Positions 48,656 to 61,379 of a stretch of 64,000 nucleotides of DNA are shown here, in pieces; position 1 is the first letter of the stretch, and each line of letters begins with the position of its first letter. Origin of the DNA: Hormiphora californensis (lineage: Eukaryota; Ctenophora; Tentaculata; Cydippida; Pleurobrachiidae). Both the position numbers and the translations under genes were made by a program. The notes under the pieces were generated by a model. That model did no database searches. It worked only from the letters and a program-made list of their open reading frames with translations, and was not told the DNA's origin. The stretch is from assembly GCA_020137815.1 (NCBI GenBank), contig CM035352.1:7106628-7170627 (forward strand), given 5' to 3'.

Positions 48656-51600
48656 ATGGCTAACCCTACTACGATCGAGTATCCATGCCCAACCTGCCAC
48701 CAAGAAGTTGAGGACGGTGTTCAGTGCGACTCATGCCAGGCATGGTACCATCGAACCTGCTCTAAGATAAGTCTTGCCACTTTCAGAGACATTTCAAACA
48801 ATTGTACGTATTGGGTTTGTCCCTCATGTGAAACTCCCCCTGCTAATTGTTCAACCGAATCCGAGCCGAAAAAGACAATGCATGAAATGAAAGCCGAACT
48901 AACGGCACTCGGAGTTAAACCCAAATCTAACATGCGAAGAGCAGAGCTCATGAAACTCCTGGAAGACACTAAACGTAGCTTTGCACCTTTTGTACCCTCC
49001 AACTCAATTGAAAAACTTTATTCAGAGATCCGGGAGGTTTATTCAGAAGTGGTTCTATGGAGGAAGAACCTATTTCAGGTCCCCTCAGGTGATGCTGGAC
49101 TTGCCTTCATTCATGAAATTACTGAAATTATCAACCTCTTCAACTCTGACTCTGATATGAAGCCGGTGGCTCTAACCAAACTGATGGTAGCTTTTGTTTT
49201 GCTGTTGCAGAAACCTTCTTCTGATAGCAAAACTAAAGATCATGTGAAATTTCTTCATCACAGGCTGAAAATCTTCCATGATGGTGACTTGCAGACTCTA
49301 CTCAGAGAAGGGAGAGTGATCCAGAAGAGACTAGTGCAGTCCAACACTAACCAGCAACAAAACAGCACGAAAGCATTCACTCGACTCATGCTTCAGGGTA
49401 GGGTAGGGGCTGCACTCCGAGCTATCAAAAACTCTGCATGTGGAGTAGCACCGGTTCCTATCACATCGGCAGTTGTCAATCAGCTGAAACTTAAACACCC
49501 TGAGCCGGCTGATTCAACTTACTTCCTTCATGGCCCTGTGCTGCCCACCAACGACGTGATTTTCTCCAGTATTACCCCTGAATCAGTGCTCCGTGCTGCC
49601 AAACACCTTACGGGATCAGGTGGTCCGTCTGGAGCTGACGCTGGACTCTGGAAACACATTCTGCTGTGCAAGAAGTTCAAACCCAAATCGTATGACCTAG
49701 CACGGGCGATTGCCACCCTTGCAACCAAACTGGCAACTGAAAAAACTGATCCCATGTACCTTGAAGCATTCGTTGCTAGCAGACTGATTCCCTTATCGAA
49801 AAAGCCAGCAGGTATCAGGCCGATCGGTGTGGGTGAAGTGATTCGAAGGCTTGTGGGGAAAGTTGTTGTAACGGTCCTAAAACCTGACATTATAGAGGCA
49901 ACAGCCCCAATACAACTGTGTGGGGGACTGAAGAGTGGTGTTGAAGCTGCAGTGCATGCTTTAAGAGAAAAATTTAATGATGATAAATGTGAATGTATAC
50001 TGTTAATTGACGCGTCCAATGCCTTTAATTCTTTAAACCGAAAGATTGCTCTAAGCAATATTGATTATTTATGTCGTGATTTTAGCATGTATTTATCTAA
50101 CACTTACGGCTTGCCAGCCAAACTATTCATATCTGATGGAAATTCACATGACACCCTACTATCAAAAGAAGGAACAACACAGGGTGATACCACTGCCATG
50201 CCCATGTATGCATGTGGCCTTATGCCATTAGCTAATTCTCTCCGTAACATTGAAAATTCTTTAGATGATGAACTCTTTCAGATCCTCTATGCAGATGATG
50301 CAGGTGGCGGAGGCACTCTAGCCATTATCGAGAAGTGGTGGAGCAAGGTGAAAGAGAAGGGTCCAGGCTTTGGATACTACCCTGAGCCTTCGAAAAGTTG
50401 GCTGATTGTGAAAGAAGACAAGGAGGAAAGAGCCAAGGAACTGTTTCCAGATGTCAACATAACAACTGTTGGTCACCGTTACCTGGGTTCCTTCATTGGG
50501 AGCGATGATGGAATGAAGGAGTGGGTGAAGAATGAAGTGAAGACATGGGTCGAGGAGATAGAACAACTGAGCGACATTGCCTGCAACGAACCCCAACTAG
50601 CTTATTCAGCCTACACAATCGGGTTGAGTAAGAAGTGGAACTACTTGCTGCGGACAACACCAGGGATCGCTACAGAACTAGAGCCCATCGAGAAGGCAAT
50701 CAGAGAGAAATTCCTCCCAGCTATCACAGGACAACCATTCATTCCTGATACGCTACGATCCATAATGGCACTTCCTACGAGAATGGGAGGGCTGGGTGTC
50801 GAAAACCCCTGTCACATGGCTGACCTGGAGTACCAGAACTCGTTGAAAGCGACAGAAGAACTTCAGAAGGCCATCCAGAAACAAGACGTAGAATATATAC
50901 CGAATCCTGAGACTGAGAAAGCCACAGCCCTCAGCATCAAAACTGGCAAAGCTAATTATCACAAGGAATGCAGGGAAAAAATCGTTCAGTCAATCAAGCC
51001 AAGAGAGGCAAGGAACCTTGATCTACTCAGCGAGAAAGGGGCATCAACATGGCTCACTTGTCTACCCCTAGAGTCATTGAAGCTCACACTCAATCGCCAG
51101 GAGTTCTTTGATTCAATCTCAGCACGATACGATCTCCCACTAGTGGGACAGCCGAGAGCAACACAGTGCGTTTGTGGGGAGGAAAACAGCATCGATCACT
51201 CCATGTCATGCAAACGCGGGGGATTTGTTGCGGTCAGACACGATTGCGTTCGAGACTTTCTAACTGCGGAGCTGGACAAAGTGTGCTACGACACTAAGGC
51301 TGAACCCCACCTACTGGAAGTTAGAGGAGCAAAACTACCACCTGGGACCATTACAGAGGATGGAGCTCGCCTTGACATTCGAACGAGGGGATTCTGGGGA
51401 CCAATGGACTGCACCTATTTTGACGTAAGGGTTTTTAACCCAAGGGCACAGTCTAATGAGACTCAGGATATCCCTCAAACGTATATCAAGCACGAGGAAG
51501 GGAAGAAGAAGAACTATCTACATCGCATTCTCGAGGTGGAAAAAGCTTCTTTTACTCCCCTCGTTATGTCAACGACCGGTGGACTTGGTCAAGAGTTCAG

Positions 51601-51787
51601 CAGAACTCTGAAGCAACTCGCAACCAAGAAATCGCGGAAAACTGGCTATACCTACCAGGAGTGTATTCGATACCTCCGTGTTCGTCTATCATTTTCAATG
51701 GTTCGCTCCATAACTTGTTCTATTCGGGGTTACAGAGGAAGGAACAAGAATGATGGCTCTTCATCAGATCTGTACCATACATACTAG
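48656..51787 (+). CDS. PHD finger-SAP-reverse transcriptase-nuclease protein of a retroelement, 1043 aa, intact
   Basis: Single uninterrupted frame. A PHD finger at residues 11-58 has all eight ligands (C11, C14, C24, C27, H32, C35, C55, C58). A SAP-like helix-turn-helix follows (about 74-105, MHEMKAELTALGVKPKSNMR). The reverse transcriptase has IRPIGVGEVIRRLVGK (about 385), LIDASNAFNSLNR (about 450, first catalytic Asp), EGTTQGDTTAMPMY (about 505) and QILYADDAGGGG (about 543, second Asp pair). A zinc motif CVCGEENSIDHSMSC (about 838) precedes ARLDIRTRGFWG..DCTYFDVRV (about 904-926), a PD-(D/E)xK-like core as in restriction-like endonucleases of R2-type elements. DNA cutting and target-primed copying in the nucleus are inferred. 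I recall similar RTs as multicopy uncharacterised proteins in cnidarians and sponges, but cannot name the clade. There is no intron. Codon use and length suggest recent activity or selection. Confidence 0.85.
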   Translation: MANPTTIEYPCPTCHQEVEDGVQCDSCQAWYHRTCSKISLATFRDISNNCTYWVCPSCETPPANCSTESEPKKTMHEMKAELTALGVKPKSNMRRAELMKLLEDTKRSFAPFVPSNSIEKLYSEIREVYSEVVLWRKNLFQVPSGDAGLAFIHEITEIINLFNSDSDMKPVALTKLMVAFVLLLQKPSSDSKTKDHVKFLHHRLKIFHDGDLQTLLREGRVIQKRLVQSNTNQQQNSTKAFTRLMLQGRVGAALRAIKNSACGVAPVPITSAVVNQLKLKHPEPADSTYFLHGPVLPTNDVIFSSITPESVLRAAKHLTGSGGPSGADAGLWKHILLCKKFKPKSYDLARAIATLATKLATEKTDPMYLEAFVASRLIPLSKKPAGIRPIGVGEVIRRLVGKVVVTVLKPDIIEATAPIQLCGGLKSGVEAAVHALREKFNDDKCECILLIDASNAFNSLNRKIALSNIDYLCRDFSMYLSNTYGLPAKLFISDGNSHDTLLSKEGTTQGDTTAMPMYACGLMPLANSLRNIENSLDDELFQILYADDAGGGGTLAIIEKWWSKVKEKGPGFGYYPEPSKSWLIVKEDKEERAKELFPDVNITTVGHRYLGSFIGSDDGMKEWVKNEVKTWVEEIEQLSDIACNEPQLAYSAYTIGLSKKWNYLLRTTPGIATELEPIEKAIREKFLPAITGQPFIPDTLRSIMALPTRMGGLGVENPCHMADLEYQNSLKATEELQKAIQKQDVEYIPNPETEKATALSIKTGKANYHKECREKIVQSIKPREARNLDLLSEKGASTWLTCLPLESLKLTLNRQEFFDSISARYDLPLVGQPRATQCVCGEENSIDHSMSCKRGGFVAVRHDCVRDFLTAELDKVCYDTKAEPHLLEVRGAKLPPGTITEDGARLDIRTRGFWGPMDCTYFDVRVFNPRAQSNETQDIPQTYIKHEEGKKKNYLHRILEVEKASFTPLVMSTTGGLGQEFSRTLKQLATKKSRKTGYTYQECIRYLRVRLSFSMVRSITCSIRGYRGRNKNDGSSSDLYHTY

Positions 51788-52189
51788 TCTTTAACTGTTG
51801 CATGTATTTTATGTGATTTTCTTCGTGTAGCCAGTCAGGCAAAAACAATTTATATATACTATTATTGACATTGTTAGGCCAGATGCATGTGGCTTCTTTT
51901 ATTACAATTTTATTATCTTTTTCCCCTTTTTTAAACAATTTTTCCCCCGTTTTCTAATTTTTTCCCGTCTTTTACTGTTTACAGCTTATTATGTTATTGT
52001 TATTGTTAACTGTTTATTAGCCTCATATTTGATAGATTTTTGATGTTATCGAAAACGCTGACAATTTTCCAGGACCACACCAAAAACCTGGGAAAGCCAA
52101 AAACGCGATACATTAAAGCACACTCGCCACCCTAACTAATTTATGTGATTACTGTTATTAACCTTTTCCCACTTCTAGAGTTGCATACT
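51788..52189. other. 3' flank of RT element and 5' region of MRM3-like gene
   Basis: T-rich stretch after the RT stop. Near 52178 TTCTAG/AGTTGC resembles a splice acceptor just before the ATG at 52190, so the methyltransferase gene may have a 5' untranslated exon upstream. No other gene seen. Confidence 0.4.
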
Positions 52190-53794
52190 ATGGCATCGAG
52201 AACACAGCAGCTTTGTAGGAGATTGTCGCAGTATCACAGGGGCAGTGCAATCAAGTATCCAGAGCTCAGGGTTGTTCCTCCTGCAACTAAGAAACACACG
52301 CACGATCCTGAAACCCACGAGAAGTTTGTTAAAGCACTGAAATCTGTGAGGTTGAAGCAACAAACAGGAAAAAGTGCGTTTGTGGAGAATAAGCGGACGA
52401 TTATTGATTTGATGTCAAACGGCCTTGCCCCTTCTCACATTTTCTATACCAAGGTATTTATTTTACATTTAACTTATTTAGAATAAGTATGGGTATTGGC
52501 CAAGTTTGATGTTGTTGTGTTGTCAGTTGATGAAAACCTTCAAATGTAATAATTGTTGTCCCTTCATAAATCACTTTGCAGGAGTTTTTGTTGGAGGAGC
52601 TCCCGGACATCAGCGATAAAACCACTGTCGTTCAACTGTACCCGGGGCAAATGACCCGAATGACTGATTTGATAGCTAGTCAGGGGTTAATCGGGGTGTT
52701 TGACAGGCCCAAATCATACCCTTTCGCCAAACGCATTCCGCTGATTCTCTGGGTCGGGAAGATTCGTCATCCTGGTACGTTCCACATATCATCTCTTATT
52801 GTTACCCAAACTTATTAGTAATAAAACATTGGTTAGGCAATAACCCCTGGCAGAAGAATTTGCTTTCCCCGCTAAGGAGAGAAAGTTACCCAATCGTTAC
52901 TCTGTTACAGGTAACGCAGGTGGTATTATCAGGACGGCAGCAGGTGCAGCATGTTTATCAGTCATCTTCAGCCCTCACTCTGTCAACATATGGAACCCCG
53001 CCGTCTTACGGGCCTCTGCTGGGGCACATTACATGTTAGTACATTTTGAAAACATTCATTGTGCAATTAGCGGGCTACGAATTTGAGTGATACCTTGGGC
53101 TCATTTTATTTGTATCATAAAGCTCTAAAATTAATGTGTCAAGCGTGTTGAAAAACTCGTAGCACCTCTGTGTACTGGACATAATATTTTACTAAATTTA
53201 CAGGATTCCCACGTATGAGGAGAAGCCCCTTGAAGATGTCCTATCAAGTCTCCCTGACTCCTGGCAGGTGTGTTTAGTTCACAGTGAATGGAGCTGTGAA
53301 AGGAAAACACCCAATTTTCCCACCCAACCCTACCACAAAGTTGACTTCACTCAGCCTACTCTCATGATAATCGGTGGAGAGACATTGGGAGTTAGTGAGA
53401 GGGTCGTGGCAGCTCTGGAGCAGTCTCAACGATCAGTGGTCAATGCCTTTATACCCATTTCAAAACCGTTAGACAGCCTGTCCACAAGTACTGCTGCATC
53501 AATTCTTATCTATGAAATGGTATGTTTCCAGTTCTGAGATTGTACGTTTTTATATTTTATACCGATGTTATATTATCGGGAGTACTGTAAGTTATTTTTA
53601 GTAAATGTAACCAAACCTAGTCCCTCATCCAACAGGCCCGACAGTACGCACCCATATTGGAGACAGAAGAGAGTCAGCAGCTGAGTGCTATAGAAATAGC
53701 CAACACTCACCAACATCTAGGAACTGGATCTGGATATCAAGAAGTTTCGGAAATTGTGCCTGAGTTGGAGAAACTGTTTCCTCCTCAACAATGA
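52190..53794 (+). CDS. MRM3: SpoU-family mitochondrial rRNA 2'-O-methyltransferase (MRM3/RNMTL1-like), complete
   Basis: Five exons in phase: 52190-52453, 52582-52774, 52911-53034, 53204-53519 and 53636-53794, 351 aa. MRM3 methylates the ribose of a guanosine in the large mitochondrial rRNA. The three SpoU motifs are present: GNAGGIIRTAAGAACLSVIF (motif 1, across the exon 2/3 junction), LMIIGGETLGVSERV (motif 2) and NAFIPISKPLDSLSTSTAAS (motif 3). The usual SLNVS is SLSTS here, so one conserved Asn is replaced by Ser. The N-terminus MASRTQQLCRRLSQYHRG is Arg/Ser-rich with no acids, as in a mitochondrial targeting peptide. I chose the ATG at 52190 over an in-frame ATG 45 bp upstream because the extra residues are hydrophobic and precede a probable acceptor. 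AATAAA signals are at 53936 and 53952. Confidence 0.85.
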
Positions 53795-53935
53795 ACACTT
53801 TTATTTAATTTATTTTGTTTTTTATAAGCAGGTTTTTAAAATTCTCTACCCTCATACCATCATAAATCGATGTCCTAACTTTCGTCCACTTTCGTCTCCC
53901 CCCATCACAAGACTGTGTGAGATAAGCCACATACA

Positions 53936-53957
53936 AATAAAATATTCTGCAAATAAA
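53936..53957 (+). terminator. Poly(A) signals between MRM3-like and CUEDC1-like genes
   Basis: AATAAA at 53936-53941 and again at 53952-53957, about 140-160 bp after the methyltransferase stop and only about 40 bp before the next gene's ATG (53996). Confidence 0.6.
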
Positions 53958-53995
53958 GCACCCACATTTTCAATAACACATTTATTAGCGTAAAG

Positions 53996-56506
<2,511 letters not shown>

Positions 56507-57923
56507 ATGGTTAAATTTATGTGAATAAAGCTTTCACTACACTGTCACATATCATAATTACTAATTAGTCACTGAAGAATATTCCAAACTAAGAGGACCA
56601 GATAAATGTGAGAGAGCACAGTTCTAACTCCTTCACTACTATTTCACCATCCCCATAGCAACTACACGCGTATAGCTAACGCTATCTATTAGTGTACTCT
56701 CCTTATCTCTCTCTCGCTCACTATTGCTTTCTCTCACTATCTCCTTCTCTCTCTCCGACCTCCCCAGTGCTTTACTTCCCACTTACTAACTCATGTCTTC
56801 ATGCGACTTATCTTATTGTACGATTATATAGAAAGCCATTATTATATTACTGTCTTGTTGTTTGTACTACTATTCAAAACTGTTTTCAACCTCTCTTAGA
56901 TCGATCAGATATTTAATCGATAATGTAATAGGCGGTAAACCACACTTTGTACATAATATATTCGTCTCTATCTCTATAATATATGCAGTATGCTCCTCGT
57001 TCATAACCCTTATACAATAATAATATAGCCGTGCAAGGGTTTTTTTTCTTCCTACATGGTCTATCCACGATGGAGCTCTCTTCCTAAATACTACTCTCTA
57101 CGTAAGTAAACTCTTCTCAATAATTGTTTCCACTGCAGTAAAGGTCTGACAGTTCATGTCTAGACAGTGGTAGTAGTTGTAGTCAGTATGTTTATTATAG
57201 TCGATTGATCCAGTGTACTATTTCTAAATCCACAGTCTGTGATTTACGGGCAGATCACTACTCATGCACTGTACTGTTCATGACAATGTCTGAACAACTC
57301 ATGCATTACTCAACCAACACTTTCAGATGTTACAGTGTATGTGAAGAACAAAGACGTGATTAGACTCTATAATATAGTATAGAGAGCAGAGTAGTGAATC
57401 TACACAATTAGATACACGTATTATAGCATGTTAACGTGTAATTATAATGTACAAGTAAACCCCATGTGTCTCTTCTACCTAGGCCACACACACACACTCT
57501 GTAAATACTTGATCGATCATTGGAGAATACTATACTCAGTAATTTTAGTGTAACGGGTAACTGACAATTTGTACATCTACAACAATTTACATAACGTCCA
57601 CTAGCTATCATGTCCAGTGTCCACTAGCTATAACTAGCTATCATGTATTCCACTAGCTATTGTGTATTCAGTTTCTTAATAATCCGCTCCCGATCTCACT
57701 TCAGTAATAAATAATGATTACTAATTATCCATCGCTAAACTGTCTAACCTAAACTGTGTCTTTACTACTCCAGTACTCCACCCAGTTCGATCTCGTTTTG
57801 GAAGCCATTCCGTCTGCTTCATCTCCTTCTCTAATTGAGCTTGGGGCTTGGGCATCAACCGTCAGGATCAAGAGCTGCATCCGACCCCATCTCCTTCTCT
57901 AGAGTTATACCAATAACACTCAG
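56507..57923. other. Intergenic, AT-rich
   Basis: Lies between the convergent CUEDC1-like (+) and M13 protease (-) genes. The motif CCACTAGCTAT recurs four times near 57598-57660. One possible extra CUEDC1 exon begins after an acceptor at about 57774. Nothing else recognised. Confidence 0.4.
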
Positions 57924-60900
57924 CTACCAATATCTGCACATTGTTGCTGGTTGCTGAGGACACTGGAACGCCTCGTAGAACTCTGGGGTGTTGTGAAGGG
58001 AGCCAAGGGCCCTGAAACATGGTTACTATGGTTACAAAGGTCCCTGAATGCATGGTTACCATGGTAACAGATTGCATCATAATGGTATCCGATTACATCA
58101 CCAGATTGCATCATCATCACTTTACTGGAAACCAAGATGCTTTACCTAAAGTCGGGTGGGCTGTATCTCTGGTAGTCTCCATAGAATGTGGTCTCAAGGG
58201 CCTCTTTCTCGTACTCGAAACAGCGCATCTGGATGATTGGTACATTTTAGTTTGGATGCCAAATGTTTATTTTACGAATACATTTACGACAAATTGCCTT
58301 TAGTACCTGTGCAAAAGATATAAAGAACATTTGGTCGGAAGTAAGATCAATTCCTGCTACTGGAAACCTAGTGTGGGCACTTTTCCAGTTGTTCGAATGG
58401 GCCTGCAGAGAGCTTCAGAGTTATTATTTTAATGATGAAAGTTATACAGTTCAGAAAGATTGGAATTAGTTAGTTACCTTGTAAGCTATTTGAAGCCCAA
58501 CGTTATCTGCTACGTTTTCATCAAAGGTAGCCTTTCCATTCACCTGAACAAGGAGTTGGATGTTACCATGGTTACCATGGAGTGCCAAGGAGTTTCGTTT
58601 GTTAACTTGTGAGTTCAGTAAGTTATGAACCATAATTCCGGTCGAACACCGTACCACTTTGAAGGGCTACAAACCTCGAGTGATCCGTTGAATCGTCCAT
58701 ATTTGCCATATTGTTCCATAAGACACCCCTTTCTCTCCACAAATAACTCTACATCTTCACTATCCCACGTGATAGTTGTTTTAGAGTCAAACCCATGAGT
58801 AATCTCGTGAGCTATTATTGATCCAATACCTCCATATTTCATTGGTAGCGACCAGGTGGTCTGGTAATACGGTGGGATGAAGGCTTTCAGAGGGATACCT
58901 GAAAACATAAAATTAGCGTTCAAAGCTCTCTGATCACCTGTGGCGTTGCTATGTCAACCCCTCAAAAATATTTGTTTTGAATTTCCTCGAAAATCCGATG
59001 GAGTGACTCCATCGCCCTGAACAAAGACACCTCAATTCTTCTGTTACAAACCTACGACGTTTAGTTGGTAATTGTAGATGGCGTTGAGGGGTACATGTGG
59101 AGCAAAGACTGCCTGCCAAGGGTCCAATGTCAACTTGTTTTGATCCAACAGTATCATCTGTTTCTGGCGATGTGATTCCAGGAAACTGTATATCTCAACC
59201 AGAGACTGGCCCTCCGTTAGTGTGCCCTGAGTGGCGGTATTGTAAAGAATTGTGTTGGATTTGGTAGACATTCATGGTCACCTAACCAGTATTATTTACC
59301 GCACAAGGGAACGTTGGAAAATGACTAACCGAGTAGTGAATTGTCTCCAGGAAGGTTTGATTTGATATCCAATCTGGGTAGCCGATCAGAATCTCCATTT
59401 GAGTTACCTGAAAATTTTTTTTGAAAGGAATGAACATTCTCAGGGCCAGAAATCAGCATGAGGATAGGAAGACTATTACTAACGAACAACGAACCTTCTC
59501 AATTGCCTTTGCTCTCCCATCATCACTAAGCTGAGGATCCTTGTTTATGGTATCGATATATTCTGTCTTCATTTCTTCACTCATCCTCAGACCCTCTTTG
59601 ACGATATCTGTCTGAATGGCATCATTGGTTTCTAGCACACTTGATGCACACTTGCTTTTTAAGTCACTAGAAACTATTTGATGATGATGGGGTTGATGCG
59701 TGTCGTGTATTTCATTGATTGGTTGATTGACTCACGTTGTTTGACCTATCGTGATCCATCATTAGAGAGGATATCACGAACCCGTAGTAGGTTTGGACCT
59801 GAAAATACAATTATTCCAGGATTTAATCCTGATTAGATCTCATATCATTCATAATGATTCCAGAATATGTCTATTGTCTTATTTGAGTTGTTCATTTTGT
59901 TGGTTACTTACGAAAGTCAGATAGCATGCCACTTCACCGAGAGTGGCAGTGGAGAGTCCCTTAAAAAGATGCTGAACCATCACACCAGCGTAAACTTTGG
60001 TAAACTTTACCCTATAATGGGGTGAATTATGATGTTTTTAGTTGATTGATCTTGATCAAAATTTGATCATCATCAAATCTCTTTCATTGGTTTTAAAAAT
60101 CACATACGGGTCGGTTAGGCTGTCCATCCATTTCTTGAGTTCTTCCAAACCTTCCTCATCCACTAAAACGTCCCTACTAATTTCTATCCCCAGTATCTCC
60201 CATAGTTCCTCCGAATAGAACTGGAATTCGCTGAATGCTGAAGACACCTTTTTCGTCACCACTGCGTTCCTATTCCCTAACGTATCTTGCTGAAATCATT
60301 GCAAAGGGTAAAAAGGAAATTAAATATGTATATCTTTCAAAAAGTGATTTACAATCAACTCTCAATTCACAGCTTTTTGATAACGTTCTTCTTAGCTTAC
60401 CGGATAAAACCTTTCTCCCAGCTCCTATCCAATGGAGCTCTATTTGTTCGACTTACCACTAGTGTCTGATATTCCTGTAGTATAGAAGCTTGACCAAAGT
60501 CGTCAGGCAGTGCCGCAACATACTCATTCAGTGTATCCTAAACAATATACAGTCGGACCCCGATTTAGGGACACCCTCGGGGGAAAGGCTCTTGTCCACT
60601 AAATCGGGGTGTCCACTAAATCGGGGTCAAATAAGGTTAATTTCCTATATCGGGGGAAAAAAATCCTGTCCCTAAATCGGGGTGCCACTAAATCGGGGGC
60701 CCCTAAATCGGGGTCCGACTGTATATTTATCAAATGTTCAACCCAGTGCAAATAAGGAACACTCAACCAATGATTATCAATCCCAGCCCTAGTAAACACT
60801 AAAGGTCAGTATTGTTATCTTCCAATACCTGGTTGATATAAGCGATATTCTTATCAGGTCTCATGCTGTTGTAAAGCTCAACTCTTAGCGGGTCTGGAAA

Positions 60901-61277
60901 TGCCCAGACATAGAGAGGGGAGCCTATAGTAGCTGAGAATGCTGCTACATCCGCCACAGTAGACTGTTGATAAAGCAGCGTGATCCAGGTCTCAATCTGC
61001 GTCTGATCTTTTATTGAGTGGTCACCCAGACACGTCGACCATAACGTTTTAACCTGGGAAAAATAATCAATTAGTGTGTCAAGTCAAGTTTCATGTTGAT
61101 TGTCCGCCTATTCGAGGCTTAATGCTTATCCTGAGCCTCACAATCAGGACTTGGTTACCATCGATTGAAAATTTACGTTTTTGTAAAGCAGGGGATCTCC
61201 ATCAGTTATTGGCTCCGAAAAGAAATCCATGTACGCTGCTTCCGTCTTTAGTTCTTCCGAAGATAAAATATACGAAT
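57924..61277 (-). CDS. M13 (neprilysin-like) zinc metallopeptidase, N-terminus missing
   Basis: Exons on the minus strand: 61277-61177, 61053-60829, 60537-60457, 60289-60108, 60011-59912, 59798-59736, 59650-59495, 59407-59330, 59226-59052, 58898-58675, 58543-58478, 58402-58307, 58228-58146 and 58011-57924 (stop). About 570 aa are recovered of the roughly 700-780 usual for the family. M13 enzymes are type II membrane or secreted peptidases that cut small peptides outside the cell. Seen here: IIAHEITHGFD (zinc HExxH, 58790s), ENVADNVGLQ (third zinc ligand Glu), PLNAIYN (substrate-binding NA[FI]Y) and DQMFFISFAQ. It ends in CRYW, the family's C-terminal Cys-Trp signature. All junctions agree except 61177 to 61053, which is off by one base next to an A run. 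The signal-anchor and first exons should lie at 61.3-64 kb, where the sequence is poor; a CTDFFEF frame near 63470 may be one of them. Confidence 0.88.
60550..60721. mobile_element. Pogo/Tigger-like MITE, third copy
   Basis: Starts CAGTCGGACCCCGATTTAGG, ends CGGGGTCCGACTG, with TA on each side. Internal GTGCCACTAAATCGGGG modules match 14135-14312. It lies in an intron of the M13 protease gene. Confidence 0.87.
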
Positions 61278-61379
61278 CTGAAAATTATTAAAAATTAACA
61301 CTTTATGTTTCATCAGTGAAATATTCGAATTTCTTGGTGATTGCGTAAAGCATGAAACTCTTTGAAGACATTTTAACCG

